A stretch of 64,000 bases of DNA from Streptomyces canus (GTDB taxonomy: Bacteria; Actinomycetota; Actinomycetes; Streptomycetales; Streptomycetaceae): the NCBI RefSeq assembly GCF_030815415.1, contig NZ_JAUSWW010000001.1, forward strand, positions 992,001 to 1,056,000, written 5' to 3'. The notes below the pieces were generated by a model that was not told the DNA's origin, made no database searches, and was given only the letters and a program-made list of their open reading frames with translations. Positions 57,413 through 64,000 of the stretch are shown here, one piece after another; position 1 is the stretch's first letter, and the number at the start of each line of letters is the position of its first letter. A program made the position numbers and the translations under genes.

Positions 57413-57783
57413 CCGCCACTCCCCCTCACCAGACAACCGGCACGTCTCACGATGGCGCACCGGGCCGCTTCGCGACACCGCACCCCGTCTGCTTTCGTGC
57501 ACGGACATCTGGCCGACCGGCGGTCGATGAGCCGGCAGCACACGCCCCCGCAGCGAACCGACGCGGCCGTACGCAGCCCGCTCCGCACGGCTGGGGGCGA
57601 TCCGCACCACACTTCGCTGGTGCGCCACGCGCCGCTGACGTGCCACGTTGTCATGCGTCCCAGCGACCCGCGCGGCGCCGAACGGGTGGACTTGCACGGA
57701 GGGCGGCCACGCGCAGGACCGGCTCCGAGGCAGCGGGTGGTGACGTGGCTGTCCCGACCCTGACCTGGAAGAGGCACCGAGTC
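57413..57783. other. 371-base gap before the serine hydrolase gene
   Basis: This stretch separates the divergent DenD-like and serine-hydrolase genes and must hold their promoters. No operator palindrome, small gene or RNA could be recognised with confidence. Confidence 0.4.
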
Positions 57784-58983
57784 GTGAAACGTACCTCCGC
57801 CCGCCGTGTCGTCGCCGCAGCGTTGCTCGTGGCGTCCGTGCTGGCCCCGATGGCGGCCGCTCCCGCCACGGCGGCACAGTCCGTCGCTTCCCACCCGTCC
57901 CGGCCGGACGACTGCCCGGCGCACGAACTCGACCCTGAGCTGGCCTCACGGCTGGACAAGGCCATCGAGAAGGTCCGTCAGCAGGCCGGCATCCCCGGCG
58001 TGGTCGCCGGGCTGTGGATGCCGGGCAAGGGCAGCTACGTCCGTGCGACCGGCGTCGCCGACACCGCCACCCGCAAGCCGATGACCTCCGATGTCTTCGT
58101 CCGGATCGGCAGCGAGACCAAGACCTTCACCGTCACCGCGCTACTCGAGCTCGTCGACGACGGTCTGGTCGGGCTCGACGACCCGATCTCCAAGTACATC
58201 CACGGCGTACCCAAGGGGCACCGGATCACGTTGCGCCATCTCGCCGAGATGCGCAGCGGCCTCTTCCCCTACACCGAGGACGCCGACTTCGTGCACGATC
58301 TGCTGAGCAACCCCAAGCGCTCGTTCACCCCGCGGGAAGTGCTGGCGTACGGCTTCAAGCACAAGAACACCTTCGCGCCCGGCAAGCAGTTCGAGTACTC
58401 CAACACCAACCTCATCCTGCTCGGCCTCGTGGTCGAGAAGATGAGCGGGCACCGCCTCGACGAGTTCATCGAGAAGCGGGTGCTGCGTCCCGCCCGTCTG
58501 TCCCACACGCTGTTCCCGCGGGGCTTCGAGTTCCCTCGACCGCACCCCCGCGGCTACACCAACCAGACGCTGACCGGTGAGGTCGCCGACAGCACGAACT
58601 GGAACCCGAGCTGGGCCTGGGCGGCCGGAGCGATGATCTCCGATCTGCACGACCTGCGTCGCTGGGCGAAGATCGTCGCCACGGGCACGCTGCTGCGGCC
58701 GCAGACCCAGGAGCAGCGGCTCAAGATGCTGCCCACCGGCCATCCCGGCACCAGCTACGGCCTGGGCATCTTCAACAGCGACGGCTGGATCGGGCACAAC
58801 GGCTCCATCCCCGGATACCAGACCGTGACCGTCTACCTGCCCTCGAAGAAGGCCACTTTGGTGTTGATGCTCAACACCGACATCTCGTACCAGGGCCAGG
58901 AGCCGTCCTCGCTGCTCGCCCGGGCGATCACCGAGATCGTGACGCCGGACAACGTCTACGACCGGCCGCTCCCCACGAGCTAG
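57784..58983 (+). CDS. Secreted serine hydrolase (beta-lactamase/D-Ala-D-Ala carboxypeptidase class C-like)
   Basis: A 399-residue secreted protein. A signal peptide (to about residue 31, ATA-AQS) is followed by the penicillin-binding fold. Catalytic SxxK is SETK (Ser110, Lys113), the second motif is YSN (205-207) and the third is HNG (about 335). The layout fits D-alanyl-D-alanine carboxypeptidase/esterase-type enzymes of Streptomyces better than a clinical beta-lactamase. The TAG stop is part of the CTAG at the left edge of the second MITE copy. Confidence 0.9.
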   Translation: MKRTSARRVVAAALLVASVLAPMAAAPATAAQSVASHPSRPDDCPAHELDPELASRLDKAIEKVRQQAGIPGVVAGLWMPGKGSYVRATGVADTATRKPMTSDVFVRIGSETKTFTVTALLELVDDGLVGLDDPISKYIHGVPKGHRITLRHLAEMRSGLFPYTEDADFVHDLLSNPKRSFTPREVLAYGFKHKNTFAPGKQFEYSNTNLILLGLVVEKMSGHRLDEFIEKRVLRPARLSHTLFPRGFEFPRPHPRGYTNQTLTGEVADSTNWNPSWAWAAGAMISDLHDLRRWAKIVATGTLLRPQTQEQRLKMLPTGHPGTSYGLGIFNSDGWIGHNGSIPGYQTVTVYLPSKKATLVLMLNTDISYQGQEPSSLLARAITEIVTPDNVYDRPLPTS

Positions 58984-59228
58984 TGCCGCGGCAGGCAACG
59001 TTTGCCCGTCAAGGAGCGGCGTCGTGGGGGTCCCTCCCGCCCGAGCCGTGCGAAGCGCGGTTCGAGGGTGGGGGAGCGTGCTCTCGGCGTGCCGGCCGGA
59101 AGCCCTCGTACTGGACGTACTTGGGCTTTCGGCCGGTGCGGCGAGTGGGGGCCCCTCCCACGCCCTCAAGGCAGTGGGGGAGCGTGCCGGGCGTCGCGAC
59201 GGGGCAAACGTTGCCTGCCGCGGCACTA
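58981..59228. mobile_element. MITE-like element, copy 2
   Basis: This copy is identical over 248 bases to the element at 54131-54378 and has the same orientation, 27-base terminal inverted repeats and CTAG borders (58980-58983 and 59226-59229). It sits exactly at the 3' end of the serine-hydrolase gene. Perfect identity implies recent transposition or gene conversion. No transposase gene is in the window, so it must move in trans. Confidence 0.85.
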
Positions 59229-59272
59229 GCGCCGGCAGTTGCCGCACAGGTCCCCTTCGTCTCCGGTCGGCA

Positions 59273-59734
59273 TCATCTGGTGGGGTGCAGCGGTTCGGGC
59301 GGGGCGTCGATCTGCTGCAGCTCTGCCAGGAGCTGGTTCCGGCCGGTGAGGAGTTCGGTGAGGATACGGCGGGCGGCGCGCAGGAGGTCGGCGACGTCGC
59401 CGTCGGCGAGGGCGTAGCGGACGGTGGAGCCCTCCCGTATGGACACGACGATGCCGGAGCGACGCAGAACGGCCAGTTGCTGCGAGAGGCTGGACGGCTC
59501 GATCTCGATGTCGGCGAGCAGGTCCCGGACGGACACCGGGCCGTCCTGGAGCAGTTCCAGCACCCGGATGCGTACGGGGTGACCGAGCATGCGGAAGAAC
59601 TCCGCCTTGACTTGGTAGGGGGGCCTGCATGTCTGCTCGCTCCTGGTCGGGTGGGGGCGACGGGGCTGCCGGGATGCGGCGGCGTCCAGGGACGCCGCCG
59701 CACCGCTTGCCGCCCTCGGATGCCGATCCTTCAC
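59273..59734 (-). CDS. ArsR-family regulator, start region frameshifted
   Basis: The body is a standard ArsR/SmtB winged helix (YQVKAEFFRMLGHPVRIRVLELLQDGPVSVRDLLADIEIEPSSLSQQLAVLRRSGIVVSIREGSTVRYALADG). The natural start is probably the ATG at 59630, preceded by AGGAG; it would give MQAP then the domain if the C6 run at 59618-59623 (minus-strand Cs) were one base shorter. As given, that ATG is out of frame. The coordinates use the upstream in-frame GTG (59734), which adds a Pro/Ala/Arg-rich tail. No metal-binding Cys pair is seen, so the signal is uncertain. Confidence 0.75.
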   Translation of the reverse strand: MKDRHPRAASGAAASLDAAASRQPRRPHPTRSEQTCRPPYQVKAEFFRMLGHPVRIRVLELLQDGPVSVRDLLADIEIEPSSLSQQLAVLRRSGIVVSIREGSTVRYALADGDVADLLRAARRILTELLTGRNQLLAELQQIDAPPEPLHPTR

Positions 59735-59835
59735 GCCCCGGGCCCGCCACGACCGCGCATGGGAACCATGCTCATGTGGTGACTTGAAGAAGTCTTCACA
59801 TGATGGGCAGACGTGGCCCAGGGTCTTCGGCCGCG

Positions 59836-60210
59836 CTAGATCTCGATCGCCTCCTCCACCCGCTTGAGCTGATGGCGGGCCATCGCCAGGTTCGAGCGGG
59901 CCTTGTCCAGGACGAGGTACAGAAACAATCCGTTGCCGGTGCGACCGGTGACCAGGCGGATCAGGTGGTACTGGGAGTCCAGCGTGATCAGGATGTCCTC
60001 GATCCGGCGGTTGAGGCCCAGTTGCTCCATCGTGCGCACCTTGGCCCGGATCACGTCCGTGTTGCCGGCCGCCGCGACCGTCAGGTCCAGGTCCTTGCCC
60101 CCGCCCAGTGTGCCCAGCGCCATTCCGCTGGTGTAGTCGACGACGGCGGCTCCCAAAGAGCCCTCGACCCCGGCCATCATCTCCTTCAGGGCCACTTCCA
60201 CACTCGCCAC
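59836..60210 (-). CDS. Roadblock/LC7-domain protein
   Basis: A 124-residue single-domain roadblock protein (VALKEMMAGVEGSLGAAVVDYTSGMALGTLG, LDLTVAAAGNTDVIRAKVRTMEQLG, EDILITLDSQYHLIRLV, NGLFLYLVLDKARSNLAMARHQL). In Streptomyces, roadblock proteins are usually found in conservons with a sensor kinase-like ATPase, a DUF742 protein and a small GTPase. None of these is adjacent. It may modulate a distant GTPase. The GTG follows GGGGAGG. Confidence 0.9.
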   Translation of the reverse strand: MASVEVALKEMMAGVEGSLGAAVVDYTSGMALGTLGGGKDLDLTVAAAGNTDVIRAKVRTMEQLGLNRRIEDILITLDSQYHLIRLVTGRTGNGLFLYLVLDKARSNLAMARHQLKRVEEAIEI

Positions 60211-60527
60211 AACGCCTCCCCTTGCATGCCGTTGACTGCGGCGGACCGACGCTCCCGACCCGCCTCGGTCTCCGGACCGTACGCACGCCGTCCGCACACC
60301 ACGGCCGAGTCTTTGAGACTGTCCTGTGCCGACCGGACAACGGCATGCCCGGACCGTTCGGCAGACCGGAAGTGCCGTGACCGGCCATGAAGTTGACGCC
60401 CCGCCCCGCTCGGCGGGCGTCGCCCGGCGAGCGGGGCGCCGGATCACAGAGGACGACGGTTCTGTCAGGGATCTGCCAGAGTTCGGTCGTGCGAGGTCGA
60501 GGCGGGTTTCCCGGGCGGAGAGAACAC
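60211..60527. promoter_or_regulatory. Divergent region with a long hairpin
   Basis: This 317-base gap separates the roadblock and kinase genes. A strong inverted repeat at 60404-60436 (arms of 16 bases, one mismatch, one-base loop; CCCCGCTCGGCGGGCG on the left) could form a cruciform or block read-through. No gene was recognised. Confidence 0.5.
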
Positions 60528-61868
60528 TTGGTCATAGATGTGAGCAGACGGGCGTATCGAGGGCAACGCTGGGCGGCGAGGGTGGCATTGGCCGCTGCCG
60601 CCCTCGCGGTCCTGGTGCCTCTCGGCTACGACGGCCTGGCCGGCGTGCTGCTTCTGGTGTGCGGCGCTGCCGGCCTGGCGGTCGCCTCGGCTGCGGCGTG
60701 GTGGACGCTGACCCTGCGGGGACCGTTGCGCTGGGCGGCGGGCGTGCTGGTCCTGGCCGTCCCCGCCGCGATCGTCGCCCTGTTCGCCGCCACCCTCCTC
60801 TGGGCCCTGCCGGTGTCCTTGGCGCTGTGGGGCGTTGCCGTGTGGAGCGGCCGGTATGCGTTGCGCGGCACCGGAAGCCATCGGGTGCGGAGCAAGGAGT
60901 ACCGCACGCCCCCGCCGCAACGGCCGTTCCTGATCATGAATCCGCGGTCGGGCGGCGGCAAGGTGGACCGCTTCGGGCTCAAGGAGAAGGCCGAGCGGCT
61001 CGGCGCTCGAGTCGTCCTGCTGGACCCGGACGAACAACAGGACATCACGGCGCTGGCCCGGGCCGCCGTCGCGGAGGGTGCGGATCTGCTCGGTGCCGCG
61101 GGCGGCGACGGAACCCAGGCCCTGGTCGCGGCCGTCGCCGCCGAGCACGGCATACCGTTTCTCGTGATCAGCGCCGGCACCCGCAACCACTTCGCCCTGG
61201 ACCTCGGTCTCGACCGCGACGACCCCGGCGCCTGCCTCGACGCGCTCAGCGACGGTGTCGAACTCCGCGTCGACCTCGGCTTCGCCGGTGACCATCCCTT
61301 CGTCAACAACGCCTCGTTTGGGGCCTATGCGGCGATCGTGCAGAGTCCCTCCTATCGCGGCGACAAGATCGGCACGAGCCTGGACCTGCTGCCCGACCTG
61401 CTCACCGGTCAGCAAGGCGCCCGGCTCACCGCAAAGGCGGGAGACACCACCCTCGACTCCCCCCAGGCGGTGCTGGTGAGCAACAACCCCTATCGGACCG
61501 GCGATCCCTTCGGGTTCGGCCGTCGTGACCGGCTCGACACCGGAGCACTGGGGGTCCTCGGCGTACGAGTGGACGGCGCGGCCGACGCCGCCGCGCTGCT
61601 GCTCGACCCGGAACCGGCCGCGCTCACCGTCCTGACCGTCCGCGAGGTCGTCGTCGAAGCCGACGCAGCGGAGGTGCAGGTGGGTCTCGACGGCGAGGCC
61701 CTCGTCCTTCCCTCACCGGTCCACTGCCGCATAGCGGCCGGCGCTCTCACCGTCCGCGTCCCTCGGAAGCGGCCGGGGGTGGTTCAACGTCAACCACGCC
61801 TGGACTGGCGCCGGTTGAGGAAGCTGGCGGCGACAGTCAGCCGTACGGCTGCCCCACGGCGTATGTGA
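60528..61868 (+). CDS. Diacylglycerol kinase-like lipid kinase
   Basis: A 446-residue protein. Two or three membrane helices (about 15-95) are followed by a diacylglycerol/sphingosine kinase catalytic domain. Motifs seen are PFLIMNPRSGGGK, GAAGGDGTQALVAAVAAEHGIPFLVISAGTRNHFALDLGL and FVNNASFGAYAAIV. GGDGT is the nucleotide-binding motif. It probably phosphorylates a membrane lipid. The membrane anchor is an unusual N-terminal addition for the family. TTG at 60528 is chosen because GGAGAGAA lies at the right distance; the GTG four codons later is possible. Confidence 0.85.
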   Translation: MVIDVSRRAYRGQRWAARVALAAAALAVLVPLGYDGLAGVLLLVCGAAGLAVASAAAWWTLTLRGPLRWAAGVLVLAVPAAIVALFAATLLWALPVSLALWGVAVWSGRYALRGTGSHRVRSKEYRTPPPQRPFLIMNPRSGGGKVDRFGLKEKAERLGARVVLLDPDEQQDITALARAAVAEGADLLGAAGGDGTQALVAAVAAEHGIPFLVISAGTRNHFALDLGLDRDDPGACLDALSDGVELRVDLGFAGDHPFVNNASFGAYAAIVQSPSYRGDKIGTSLDLLPDLLTGQQGARLTAKAGDTTLDSPQAVLVSNNPYRTGDPFGFGRRDRLDTGALGVLGVRVDGAADAAALLLDPEPAALTVLTVREVVVEADAAEVQVGLDGEALVLPSPVHCRIAAGALTVRVPRKRPGVVQRQPRLDWRRLRKLAATVSRTAAPRRM

Positions 61869-61930
61869 GGGTCACCGCTGAGCCGGCAGAGCTGCCGGCT
61901 GCCGACTCGTACGTCCGCGGAAGTCGTGCG

Positions 61931-62845
61931 TCATGGCTCCGAGGTCTCGGATTCGAGTGAAGTTCGCGTCGCCGGCCCGTAGACGCCCGGCTCGTCCTCG
62001 ACCACCACACGAGTCAACTGGTAGGCGCGGACCGCGTTCTCGACCTCACGGTCGTAGACGCCGTCGGCCTCTCCGGCGAAGAAGCCGGTCTGCCGCAGGC
62101 GGAGTTGGAGCTCGATCACCTCGGGTCCCCGGTCGCCGAGGCGGAGCACGGGGGCCTCCCCTTGCGAGGGGCTCGATGTAGGGCTGCCCGTGGCGGTGGC
62201 GCTGGACGAGGTCGGGCTGGGGGTGGTGCCGGTCGGAGGGAGGGGACCTGCGGTCGTGGTCGTGTCCGGTGAGGGAGTAGCGGACGGGGACGGTTGCGCC
62301 GAGGTCATCGACGCGGACGGGTCCGGGGACGAGGGATCGATGGCCGTGGACTGTTCGTCCGGCAGGCCCGCGCGCACGCCGCCGGACAAGGAGCCGTCCC
62401 GATCAGGACTGTCGTACCAGAAGAATCCGCCGACCAGGCATCCCGTCAGCAGGCCGGCCGCCGCGGCCCCCATCCCGGTGCCCAGCGCGATCCGACGCCT
62501 GCGCGGGGAGTTCTGGGTGTTGTCGTCCGAGCGAGGCACGTCCGGAGTATGGACGGGCAGTGAGATCGGGTCTTCCCGGCCTTGCCGGTCACCGGCCGGT
62601 TGGTCCGCGGGTTCCGTCTCGGATTCCTCCGACGTCGCGTAGACGTCAGGCGATGTGGTGTCGTCGCCTATCGCCACGAAGGGCCGTATCCGCACCGGAT
62701 CGAAGTCCTCGGCAGCCTCGGCCTCTGCCATGCGGGTCGCACGATGGGCGTCGGCTGCGCGGCGAGCACAGGAACAGGCCAGGCTGCCGTCCGCGGGTCG
62801 AGGTGTACCGCACTCCGCGCAGGCGGGACCCGTCGGCTGACTCAC
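61931..62845 (-). CDS. Membrane protein with peptidoglycan-binding domain
   Basis: A 304-residue protein. The cytoplasmic N-terminus holds a small CxxC...C.C cluster (CAECGTPRPADGSLACSC), possibly a zinc knuckle. A membrane helix (ALGTGMGAAAAGLLTGCLVGGFFWY) and a long Ser/Thr/Pro-rich wall-spanning linker follow. The C-terminus is a peptidoglycan-binding domain 1 (VLRLGDRGPEVIELQLRLRQTGFFAGEADGVYDREVENAVRAYQLTR). The layout suggests a cell-wall sensor or anchor. The GTG at 62845 follows GGGAG. Confidence 0.85.
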   Translation of the reverse strand: MSQPTGPACAECGTPRPADGSLACSCARRAADAHRATRMAEAEAAEDFDPVRIRPFVAIGDDTTSPDVYATSEESETEPADQPAGDRQGREDPISLPVHTPDVPRSDDNTQNSPRRRRIALGTGMGAAAAGLLTGCLVGGFFWYDSPDRDGSLSGGVRAGLPDEQSTAIDPSSPDPSASMTSAQPSPSATPSPDTTTTAGPLPPTGTTPSPTSSSATATGSPTSSPSQGEAPVLRLGDRGPEVIELQLRLRQTGFFAGEADGVYDREVENAVRAYQLTRVVVEDEPGVYGPATRTSLESETSEP

Positions 62846-63280
62846 ACACGCTCCCTCTCCGTATGACCTCCATATTTTAGACATGAACAACACGCGTGAG
62901 CTCCGCAAGAAGTCCAAAAATGGAATCCACGTGTCCGGACCGTCGAGAATCGGCCGTGCGCGCTGTTGGGGCGGGTGAGGGCGCGTCAGCTGCCCGTTCA
63001 GACGAGCAGGTGTCCCCGGCCTGGCCTGGGAGGACTTGCGGATCCGCAGGATGCTCCAGTTGGCAGGCCGATTCCTCGCCATGCTCGAGCAAGCCCGCGA
63101 GGATCGTGGTCTGCCGGTTCCGAACACCCAGGGATCCGACCGGCTCGGCGCCAGGGCCGACAACTCAGAGGGAGCCGCACAGGATCCCGGTCAGCGAGTC
63201 GTCCGTGCCGACGAACGGACTCGGTGGCATCGCCCTTCGCGTCACACGCGTCGCGCCCAGGGGCGACCCGACCCCAGGGA
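62846..63280. other. 435-base intergenic stretch
   Basis: The left end is AT-rich (TATTTTAGACATG near 62875), probably the promoter of the peptidoglycan-binding protein gene. Around 63030-63180 a plus-strand frame reads LRIRRMLQLAGRFLAMLEQAREDRGLPVPNTQG, with a coding look but no convincing start or known family. It may be the remnant of a helix-turn-helix gene. Nothing else is supported. Confidence 0.35.
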
Positions 63281-63799
63281 TCAAAGGGATTCCAGCCAGG
63301 CCGCCGTGTCATCGGGATGACCGAAGCGGAGGACGTCGAGATGGGCGAAGCGGGGGTCGCGGACGCGGCTTCCGATCTCGCGGCGGCGGGCCCCGTGTTG
63401 GGACCAGGCCCACCACGCCGGGTGTTCCCGGCTCAGCCAGCCGGTCCAGGTTTCCCTGTTCCCGCCGAAGAGGGCCTCGCGGGTGACGGTGCGCCGGATG
63501 GAGCGGCTCAGGACGCGGGGCATGATGACGTGTCTGGGGTAGTCCAGCCAGATCACGGTGTCGGCCCGGTCCCACAGCAGGTCACGGACGTCCGGGTACC
63601 CGACGGAGTCGACGATCCAGCGAGGCTCGGCGGTGAGCTTGGATACGTCTTCGGTCAGCTTGTCATTGACGGCCCAGTTGGGGCCGTTGAAGTACAGCGC
63701 GTCCATCTCGTGGTACGGCAGGACCAGACGACTGCCCAGGGTTTGGGCGAGCGTGGATTTACCCACACCGGTTACACCCGCCACCAAGATCCGTTCCAC
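63281..63799 (-). CDS. P-loop NTPase (adenylate-kinase-like / topology modulation protein)
   Basis: A 172-residue kinase-like protein with Walker A GVTGVGKST (about 8-16) and the shikimate/adenylate-kinase-like layout (YHEMDALYFNGPNW, WIVDSVGYPDVRDLLWDRADTVIWLDYPRHVIMPRVLSRSIRR). The Arg-rich lid follows. The substrate is unknown; the family is often annotated as topology modulation or toxin-like kinase. It is divergent from a probable P450 gene. Confidence 0.9.
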   Translation of the reverse strand: MERILVAGVTGVGKSTLAQTLGSRLVLPYHEMDALYFNGPNWAVNDKLTEDVSKLTAEPRWIVDSVGYPDVRDLLWDRADTVIWLDYPRHVIMPRVLSRSIRRTVTREALFGGNRETWTGWLSREHPAWWAWSQHGARRREIGSRVRDPRFAHLDVLRFGHPDDTAAWLESL

Positions 63800-63877
63800 G
63801 GGTGCACTCTATGCCCGGCGCCCCGGCGCGGTCCCCCGACCTCCCTGCCCTGGGAGCACCTTGTTAGCGTCAGCCGC

Positions 63878-63916
63878 ATGAACGGTTCCCAGCCCCCGGG
63901 CCAGAGCGCGCGATGA
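63878..63916 (+). CDS. 12-codon upstream frame overlapping the next gene
   Basis: A short frame MNGSQPPGQSAR stops in TGA within the ATGA that starts the next gene. TTAGCG lies about 7 bases before its ATG, suitable for a leaderless transcript. The same layout is seen at 33796-33840. Confidence 0.3.
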   Translation: MNGSQPPGQSAR

Positions 63917-64000
63917 GCGTCGTCGAGTCCTGCCCGCTCGGCGCCGAGACCACGCTGGCCGAGCTCGCCCGGGATCCACATCCGCGCCTGGCACTGCTGC
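63913..64000 (+). CDS. Probable cytochrome P450, N-terminal fragment
   Basis: Only the first 29 codons are in the window (MSVVESCPLGAETTLAELARDPHPRLALL). The TLAELARDPHPRL segment is a common beginning of actinobacterial cytochromes P450, but the haem motif lies outside and the call is tentative. Its ATG overlaps the stop of a 12-codon upstream frame. Confidence 0.5.
   Translation, partial: MSVVESCPLGAETTLAELARDPHPRLALL

Noticed and set aside
57784..58983. Serine hydrolase as an antibiotic-resistance beta-lactamase
   Set aside because: The SxxK/YSN/HNG motif set and signal peptide are equally typical of D-Ala-D-Ala carboxypeptidases and esterases; resistance cannot be claimed.
54131..59228. 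The two MITE copies as a segmental duplication
   Set aside because: Identity stops exactly at the CTAG borders and the flanking DNA is unrelated, so transposition explains them better.

Overview
The window is high-GC actinobacterial DNA, almost certainly from a Streptomyces chromosome. Coding positions are strongly GC-biased, GTG and TTG starts and ATGA/GTGA gene overlaps are frequent, and the gene families are typical of the genus: LAL regulators, paired LacI-regulator/sugar-ABC loci, Tat-secreted polysaccharide enzymes, many two-component and ECF regulators, and a roadblock protein. No tRNA, rRNA, CRISPR array or prophage was seen. The only mobile DNA recognised is a 248-bp MITE-like repeat present in two identical copies.

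Layout. 1-5.7 kb: the front part of a LAL regulator, an OmpR-type two-component system divergent from a secreted PepSY protein, and a DUF3592 membrane protein. 5.8-12.5 kb: a leftward alpha-glucoside locus (GH13 glucosidase, binding protein, two permeases) preceded by a second binding protein that has lost its lipobox cysteine; a repeated GTTAGGTA motif marks its control regions. 12.6-16.2 kb: a PadR regulator with a MacB-like ABC exporter. 16.2-25.6 kb: an alpha-galactoside locus with a GH36 alpha-galactosidase, a divergent autoregulated LacI repressor, binding protein, two permeases and a secreted CBM35 glycosidase. 25.6-33.4 kb: NIPSNAP, an Eis-type acetyltransferase, an FtsX-type exporter with a divergent NarL-type two-component system, and DinB. 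33.5-37.5 kb: small proteins, a lipoprotein, a WYL regulator, RidA, NUDIX and an ABM-fold protein. 37.6-40.6 kb: a Tat-exported GH106 alpha-L-rhamnosidase.

40.7-48.1 kb is an erosion zone. It contains a dying kdp operon (intact kdpF, frameshifted and truncated kdpA, no kdpB or kdpC), a frameshifted SDR and a frameshifted dihydrodipicolinate-reductase-like gene, yet also a complete rpoA gene far from any ribosomal-protein operon, and a large secreted discoidin/beta-helix protein. 48.1-54.1 kb: RidA, HxlR, ECF sigma, small membrane and hypothetical proteins, a Tat-secreted polysaccharide lyase, a lipoprotein and a VOC protein. 54.1-59.2 kb: two identical MITEs bracket a cassette of AraC regulator, PhyH-type dioxygenase with a coupled 103-residue protein, DenD-like dehydrogenase and a secreted serine hydrolase. 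59.3-64 kb: an ArsR regulator (apparently frameshifted just after its start), roadblock protein, lipid-kinase-like protein, peptidoglycan-binding protein, P-loop kinase, and the start of a probable P450.

The common theme is saprophytic polysaccharide use: secreted glycosidases and a lyase cut polymers, ABC importers take up oligosaccharides, and intracellular GH13 and GH36 enzymes finish them under local repressors. The most unusual features are the displaced rpoA copy, the MITE-bracketed cassette, the permease with an inserted extracytoplasmic domain, and the binding protein with a broken lipobox.
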